Assembly (NCBI GenBank): GCA_002455605.1
Contig: DKLE01000045.1
Span: 1-19,089, forward strand
Source of the DNA: Firmicutes bacterium UBA6648
GTDB lineage: Bacteria > Bacillota > Clostridia > Peptostreptococcales > Anaerovoracaceae
DNA: 19,089 bases
Direction: 5' to 3'
Positions 15,149 through 19,089 of this stretch are shown piece by piece. Below the pieces are notes generated by a model. That model was given only the letters and a program-made list of their open reading frames with translations, did no database searches and had not been told where the DNA came from. Within the stretch, counting starts at the first letter, position 1; each line of letters opens with the position of its first letter. Both the position numbers and the translations under genes were made by a program.

Positions 15149-15904
15149 ATGATTACAAAACGAATTATTCCCTGTCTGGACGTAAAAAACGGACGTGTAG
15201 TAAAAGGTGTAAATTTTGAAGGCCTTTCCGATGTCTCCTCTCCTGTGGACCTGGCAAGATATTATTCCGATAATGGTGCTGACGAGCTGGTGTTTTATGA
15301 TATAACTGCATCTGCAGAAAACCGCTCTCTTTTCACAGACATCCTTCGTCAGGTAGCCCGCTCTATTTTTATCCCTTTAACCGTGGGAGGCGGCATTAAT
15401 AGCTTAGATGATTTCCATCGGGTGTTAAAATGCGGTGCGGATAAGGTCAGCGTAAATTCAGGGGCTATAAAAAACCCTGGGCTCATTCGTGAAGCAGCCC
15501 TTAAATACGGCAATCAATGTGTTGTACTCTCTGTGGATATTAAACGGATAAACAATAGCTTTACCGTATTTTCAAAAGGCGGACGGGAAAACACCGGAAT
15601 GGATGCTATCCAGTGGATAAAAAACTGTGTCGGAAATGGAGCCGGCGAAATCGTCGTAAACAGTATTGATACAGACGGGGTGAAAACCGGTTTTGACCTG
15701 GAAATGCTGGAAGCTGTCTGCAATGCCGTTCAGGTCCCTGTAATTGCATCAGGAGGAGCCGGCTGTATCAAGGATTTCGTGACTCTCTTTAAAAAGCTTC
15801 CCAAAGTAGATGCCGGGCTTGCAGCTTCTATATTTCACTTTGGCGAAGTGCAGATCAGTCATTTAAAATCGGAATTAATAAAAAATAATATAACAGTAAG
15901 GTAG
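15149..15904 (+). CDS. hisF: Imidazole glycerol phosphate synthase, cyclase subunit
   Basis: HisF, a TIM barrel, uses ammonia from HisH to turn PRFAR into imidazole glycerol phosphate and AICAR; the AICAR returns to purine synthesis. In the 251-residue protein the catalytic aspartates are D11 (IPCLDVKNGRVVKG) and D130 (SVDIKR). Phosphate-binding loops are TVGGGI (78-83) and ASGGAG (200-205). The ATG at 15149 follows AAAGGAG (15136-15142) with a 6-nt gap; an in-frame ATG at 15116 lies within hisA and is not supported. It lies 13 nt after hisA and 13 nt before hisIE. Confidence 0.97.
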   Translation: MITKRIIPCLDVKNGRVVKGVNFEGLSDVSSPVDLARYYSDNGADELVFYDITASAENRSLFTDILRQVARSIFIPLTVGGGINSLDDFHRVLKCGADKVSVNSGAIKNPGLIREAALKYGNQCVVLSVDIKRINNSFTVFSKGGRENTGMDAIQWIKNCVGNGAGEIVVNSIDTDGVKTGFDLEMLEAVCNAVQVPVIASGGAGCIKDFVTLFKKLPKVDAGLAASIFHFGEVQISHLKSELIKNNITVR

Positions 15905-15917
15905 AGGAGAGAGTTTT

Positions 15918-16565
15918 ATGATAAATCCAGATGAACTGAAATTTGATGACAACGGATTAATCCCCGCTGTTGTAATTGATGCAAAAACCCAAAAGGTGCT
16001 TACACTTGCTTACATGAACAAGGAAAGCTTAGCCGTATCCATGGAAAAGGGACTTACCTGTTTTTGGAGCCGTTCCAGAAAGGAATTGTGGCTGAAAGGA
16101 GAAACCTCAGGGAATTTCCAGCATATTATGAGCATTCAAACAGATTGTGACAAAGATGCACTCACGGTTTATGTTACAAAAGCCGGTCCTGCCTGTCATC
16201 TTGGAACCGATTCCTGTTTTAACGAAACAGTTTACTCCAATAAAAATTCAGTCCCCTTCACTCCTGAAAGTTTAATGGAACTGATTCAAGGCAGAAAGAC
16301 AAATCGAAAAGAAAATTCCTATACCACTTATCTGTTTGAAAAAGGTATTGATAAAATATTAAAAAAGGTAGGAGAAGAATCTACGGAGGTTATTATTGCT
16401 GCGAAAGCTGGAGAAAAGAAAGAAACAATTTATGAAATTGCAGATCTTGCCTACCATATCATGGTTCTTATGGCGGAAATGAATATTTCCTTATATGAGG
16501 TTCATAAAGAACTGGCTTCACGTCATATCATCGATCATAAAGTAAAACAGGAAAAAATGATATAA
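15918..16565 (+). CDS. hisIE: PR-AMP cyclohydrolase / PR-ATP pyrophosphohydrolase fusion
   Basis: This bifunctional enzyme carries out steps two and three of the pathway. The HisI domain (about 1-108) shows FWSRSRKELWLKGETSG (49-65), the metal-binding aspartates D76, D78 and D80 (TDCDKDAL) and zinc cysteines C77, C93 and C100. The HisE domain (about 117-212) is a MazG-like helical bundle with LKKVGEESTEVIIAAK (148-163) and YEIADLAYH (172-180). The 215-residue fusion is complete. It is the last gene of the operon, and a terminator stem begins at its stop codon. Confidence 0.96.
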   Translation: MINPDELKFDDNGLIPAVVIDAKTQKVLTLAYMNKESLAVSMEKGLTCFWSRSRKELWLKGETSGNFQHIMSIQTDCDKDALTVYVTKAGPACHLGTDSCFNETVYSNKNSVPFTPESLMELIQGRKTNRKENSYTTYLFEKGIDKILKKVGEESTEVIIAAKAGEKKETIYEIADLAYHIMVLMAEMNISLYEVHKELASRHIIDHKVKQEKMI

Positions 16566-16596
16566 TGAGCTGTCTTACAGCTCATTTTTTATTTTA
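16565..16596 (+). terminator. Terminator of the his operon, possibly bidirectional
   Basis: A perfect 8-bp stem, ATGAGCTG (16565-16572) with CAGCTCAT (16578-16585), has a 5-nt loop and is followed by TTTTTATTTTAT. The stem starts at the last base of hisIE and the T-run covers the stop codon of the convergent regulator gene. Read leftwards the stem is followed by TATATCATTTTTT, so it may also end that transcript, less efficiently. Confidence 0.88.
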
Positions 16597-19000
16597 TGAT
16601 ACCTTGGGCCTTAGCCTGTTGAACGGCTTGAAAACGGTTCTTGACCCCAAGCTTACTGTATATATTTTTTATGTGAAATTTAACGGTATTTAATGAAATA
16701 TTTAAGTAATCCGCTATTTCATTATTTGTTTTTCCTTGAGCCTGAAGCTGAATTACTTCAAGCTCACTGGCTGATAATCCATCTCTGTTATTCTTTATCC
16801 ATACCAGATAAGACGGATTGAGCATGGCTATCTTTTTAGCCGCTTCTTTTACCTGCTTGATATATTGCCGGGAAATTCCAGGTATCTCCTCTAAGTTTTT
16901 TAATACTTTGTATACCGGTTCTCCTTCATCTGCAAAAAGGCGGATATAGCCATATTTTTCTCCTAATTTAAGAGCGTCCGCCATATATTGCTCCGCTTTT
17001 TCTTTCAAGCCCATTCGATAAAAAGTAATTGCCAGAAGCATATCCAGCTCAGCTAGTTCCATATATCGTTGAAAAGCCGTGCATATGGGCTTTAGCTTTG
17101 CTGCCAGGGCTATAGCCAGATAATATTTTTCATACAGGATATAGACTCTTAATTTAATAAAATATTTGAATCGATCCATTGTACAAAATGTAATGTTTTC
17201 GTCCGGAGCTTTCTCTGCAGCCCATTTCTGAGCCTCTTCATTATGATTTTCATACAGTGCGAACTTAGCCCAGATTGCCTCTAAATTGGGCCGTAAAAAA
17301 TCCGCCTTGACTTCTTTAATCTTGTCCGTTATATTGTCCAGCAAAGGTTTTGCCGAAGAGAACTGTCCGGATACCAGCATTACTTGCATTTCCACATACA
17401 TAGCGGCAAACAGAGTAGAGATGTTTCCCTTTTGCTCAATGAGAGACAGGATTCCGGCGACCTGAATTAAAGCCTCCTGCATTCGATCCTGCTGATAAAA
17501 GCATTCGGCTGAGGCTACATCTACAACCCCTATGGCTGCATCACCATACAACGAAATTGCGCCTTTATTCATAGGCTCTTTAAGCAAATTTACTTTTTTC
17601 AGCCATGGTGAAAAATCTCTTTCTCCGTTTAATACACTGGGGCGGTTTCCGGTGACGTTCACCAGCTGCAGCTGTGCATTCCCCTCTTCTACTCTTTTAG
17701 GCCAATTTTTTAATAATCGTAAGAATATGTGTAGTCCACTGCTAGGTGTCACTATAGATAAATAGACTATTTTATCATATATTCTATTTATTCTTTCATC
17801 CTCTGGGGGCAAAGATCTCAGCAAATTTTCCAGTTGATTTTTCCATCTCTCAGCTTCCTCCAAATGAAAGCCGATAAGGCTTAGCATCGCCATACCGCAG
17901 CATAAGGAGGGGTCTTCTTTGATGAGTTCTTCCGGTAAATCATAATAATATTTTCTGTTCTGCCATAAAACAGCCTGTCCTACAGCCTGTCTGGAAAGAG
18001 TAACCAAAATACGTTTTACGCCCTCATGTTCCCCGGCCTTGGCATAACATTCCAATGCCATGGAGTGCGCCTTCCTATTTTCAAAATACTCCCCTGCTGT
18101 TTTATAAATACTATTGATTTCCCCTTCCGATAAAAGATTTTTTCTGGTATATGTAAGATATTCCTTAAAAAAAGGATGGAGAATATAGACATCAGGTAAC
18201 ATAAAGGTTAAAAAATGTCCTTTTCTCGTGAAGCTTTCCAACGTTATATGGGCTTCCGGTGTTCCTAAAAGTATATCAGCCTGTTCAGAAGTAATCTTAT
18301 CAAAACAGCCGATGGCTAAAATGATCTCCCGCTCTCTTTCCGAGCACTCACCCAATATTTTCACATCTAAATATCGATACATCGCTTCTAAGACCTTTAG
18401 TCGAATTTCTTTAGTATACGCCTCTCCTGTTGCCTGCATCAATGAAGCAGCATATCGGTAATTGATCACCCATCCTTTTTGCTTAAAAACTAATTGGTAC
18501 ATATCTTGTTCTGAAAGGTTCACATTCCATCTTTCAAAATATTGTTCCGTTTCTTCTTCCGTAAACCGTAATTGATCCACACCAATCAACTGGATGGTCA
18601 GGCCTACATAAATGACCAAATCTCTCGGCAGTTCTGCCTTAGAAATGATGACAAAACGCCTGTTTGACTGGGTAACCATCCGGTTCATACAGTCCAGTTC
18701 CTTATCATCAAGCATGCTGTAGTCGTCAATAACAATAATCTGATTGGCGTTTTTCTTGCTGATTTCCGTTAACAATTTTTCTAAAACATTCTCTTTTTGA
18801 TATTCTTCTAAGCAAAACCAAATAGCCTCATGGTTCTTTTCAATAAGCCATTCAGCTACTGCGGTGGTTTTTCCCCATCCAGTATGTGCCGATACATAAA
18901 TAATCTTTTTAAAATTAAAATTCTCTTCAAAGATGTTTTGCAGTCGAGGCCGAAAAACCATCGTAGGCGGGAGCTCAGGCATTATACCTTTATCTTTCAT
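16589..19000 (-). CDS. MalT-type LuxR regulator with STAND ATPase domain
   Basis: The 803-residue protein is a large signal-responsive activator of the MalT/LAL type. A P-loop ATPase comes first, with Walker A AHTGWGKTT (38-46) and Walker B IIVIDDY (88-94). A helical middle (about 290-700) resembles TPR-like sensor repeats, and the C-terminal LuxR helix-turn-helix has GLSASELEVIQLQAQGKTNN (741-760) and SLNTVKFHIKNIYSKLGVKNR (769-789). Such proteins bind ATP and an inducer, then oligomerise on DNA. The ATG follows GGAG with a 7-nt gap, and the stop codon of the previous gene overlaps that site, so the two are likely cotranscribed. The inducer and targets cannot be read from sequence. It is convergent with the his operon and has no evident link to it. 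Confidence 0.9.
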   Translation of the reverse strand: MKDKGIMPELPPTMVFRPRLQNIFEENFNFKKIIYVSAHTGWGKTTAVAEWLIEKNHEAIWFCLEEYQKENVLEKLLTEISKKNANQIIVIDDYSMLDDKELDCMNRMVTQSNRRFVIISKAELPRDLVIYVGLTIQLIGVDQLRFTEEETEQYFERWNVNLSEQDMYQLVFKQKGWVINYRYAASLMQATGEAYTKEIRLKVLEAMYRYLDVKILGECSEREREIILAIGCFDKITSEQADILLGTPEAHITLESFTRKGHFLTFMLPDVYILHPFFKEYLTYTRKNLLSEGEINSIYKTAGEYFENRKAHSMALECYAKAGEHEGVKRILVTLSRQAVGQAVLWQNRKYYYDLPEELIKEDPSLCCGMAMLSLIGFHLEEAERWKNQLENLLRSLPPEDERINRIYDKIVYLSIVTPSSGLHIFLRLLKNWPKRVEEGNAQLQLVNVTGNRPSVLNGERDFSPWLKKVNLLKEPMNKGAISLYGDAAIGVVDVASAECFYQQDRMQEALIQVAGILSLIEQKGNISTLFAAMYVEMQVMLVSGQFSSAKPLLDNITDKIKEVKADFLRPNLEAIWAKFALYENHNEEAQKWAAEKAPDENITFCTMDRFKYFIKLRVYILYEKYYLAIALAAKLKPICTAFQRYMELAELDMLLAITFYRMGLKEKAEQYMADALKLGEKYGYIRLFADEGEPVYKVLKNLEEIPGISRQYIKQVKEAAKKIAMLNPSYLVWIKNNRDGLSASELEVIQLQAQGKTNNEIADYLNISLNTVKFHIKNIYSKLGVKNRFQAVQQAKAQGIIK

Positions 19001-19010
19001 AAAAATTCTC

Positions 19011-19089
19011 CTAAATGGATAATATATCTGCTAGTTCCATAACCTGTTTATCATAATCTCTCTTCATCTTCAATGCGTCACCCAGTTCA
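19011..19089 (-). CDS. Unidentified gene, C-terminal end only
   Basis: On the minus strand a frame open to the window edge encodes 25 residues (ELGDALKMKRDYDKQVMELA, then DILSI) and stops with TAG at 19013-19011. The fragment is hydrophilic and helical in character and I do not recognise its family. Support for it being real comes from the absence of stops, the amphipathic composition, and its position 10 nt before the MalT-like gene, whose ribosome-binding site begins within the stop codon region. It is probably the gene cotranscribed with, and perhaps functionally tied to, that regulator. Confidence 0.55.
   Translation of the reverse strand, partial: ELGDALKMKRDYDKQVMELADILSI

Noticed and set aside
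19011..19089. Assigning the truncated upstream gene to a methyltransferase or oxidoreductase family
   Set aside because: Twenty-five C-terminal residues carry no diagnostic motif, so any name would be a guess.

Overview
The window looks like chromosomal DNA from a low-GC, probably anaerobic Firmicute, most likely class Clostridia. The reasons are AT-rich third positions and intergenic DNA, strong AGGAGG-type ribosome-binding sites, short U-tract hairpin terminators, an FCD-type GntR regulator, a HisZ/short-HisG pair, and a partial oxidative TCA branch. I cannot fix the genus from sequence alone. There are no tRNA or rRNA genes, CRISPR arrays, insertion sequences or phage genes. Coding density is high and every gene of known family looks intact.

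Layout from left to right: (1) nth (endonuclease III) on the + strand meets, tail to tail with a 6-bp overlap, a minus-strand pair made of a dihydropyrimidinase/hydantoinase and an NCS1-type permease. This pair forms an uptake-and-ring-opening module for cyclic ureides. (2) A 276-bp divergent intergenic region drives that module leftwards and an aconitase - isocitrate dehydrogenase - GntR/FCD regulator - GAPDH cluster rightwards. The rightward promoter has perfect consensus -35 and -10 boxes with a 17-nt spacer, and it overlaps a repeated ATTGTAT/ATACAAT operator. (3) A clear terminator follows gap. Next is a compact nine-gene histidine operon, hisZ-hisG-hisD-hisC-hisB-hisH-hisA-hisF-hisIE, ending in a hairpin terminator at the hisIE stop codon. 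(4) A convergent minus-strand gene for an 803-residue MalT-type regulator (STAND ATPase plus LuxR helix-turn-helix) lies 10 nt behind the last 25 codons of another minus-strand gene cut by the window edge.

How the parts work together: aconitase and isocitrate dehydrogenase convert citrate to 2-oxoglutarate, most likely for glutamate synthesis, and the adjacent GntR protein is the natural candidate to bind the repeats over the acn promoter. The his operon encodes every step from PRPP/ATP to histidine except histidinol-phosphate phosphatase, which must be encoded elsewhere. Its leader is too short for a T-box or attenuator, so control is probably at the promoter.

Most of the window is ordinary metabolism. 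The items most worth a second look are the tandem operator at the acn promoter, an apparent intrinsic terminator for the hydantoinase operon written inside the iron-sulfur-cluster codons of nth, a separate promoter and palindrome in front of gap, the missing phosphatase step, the probable TTG start of hisG, and the MalT-like regulator coupled to an unidentified truncated gene.
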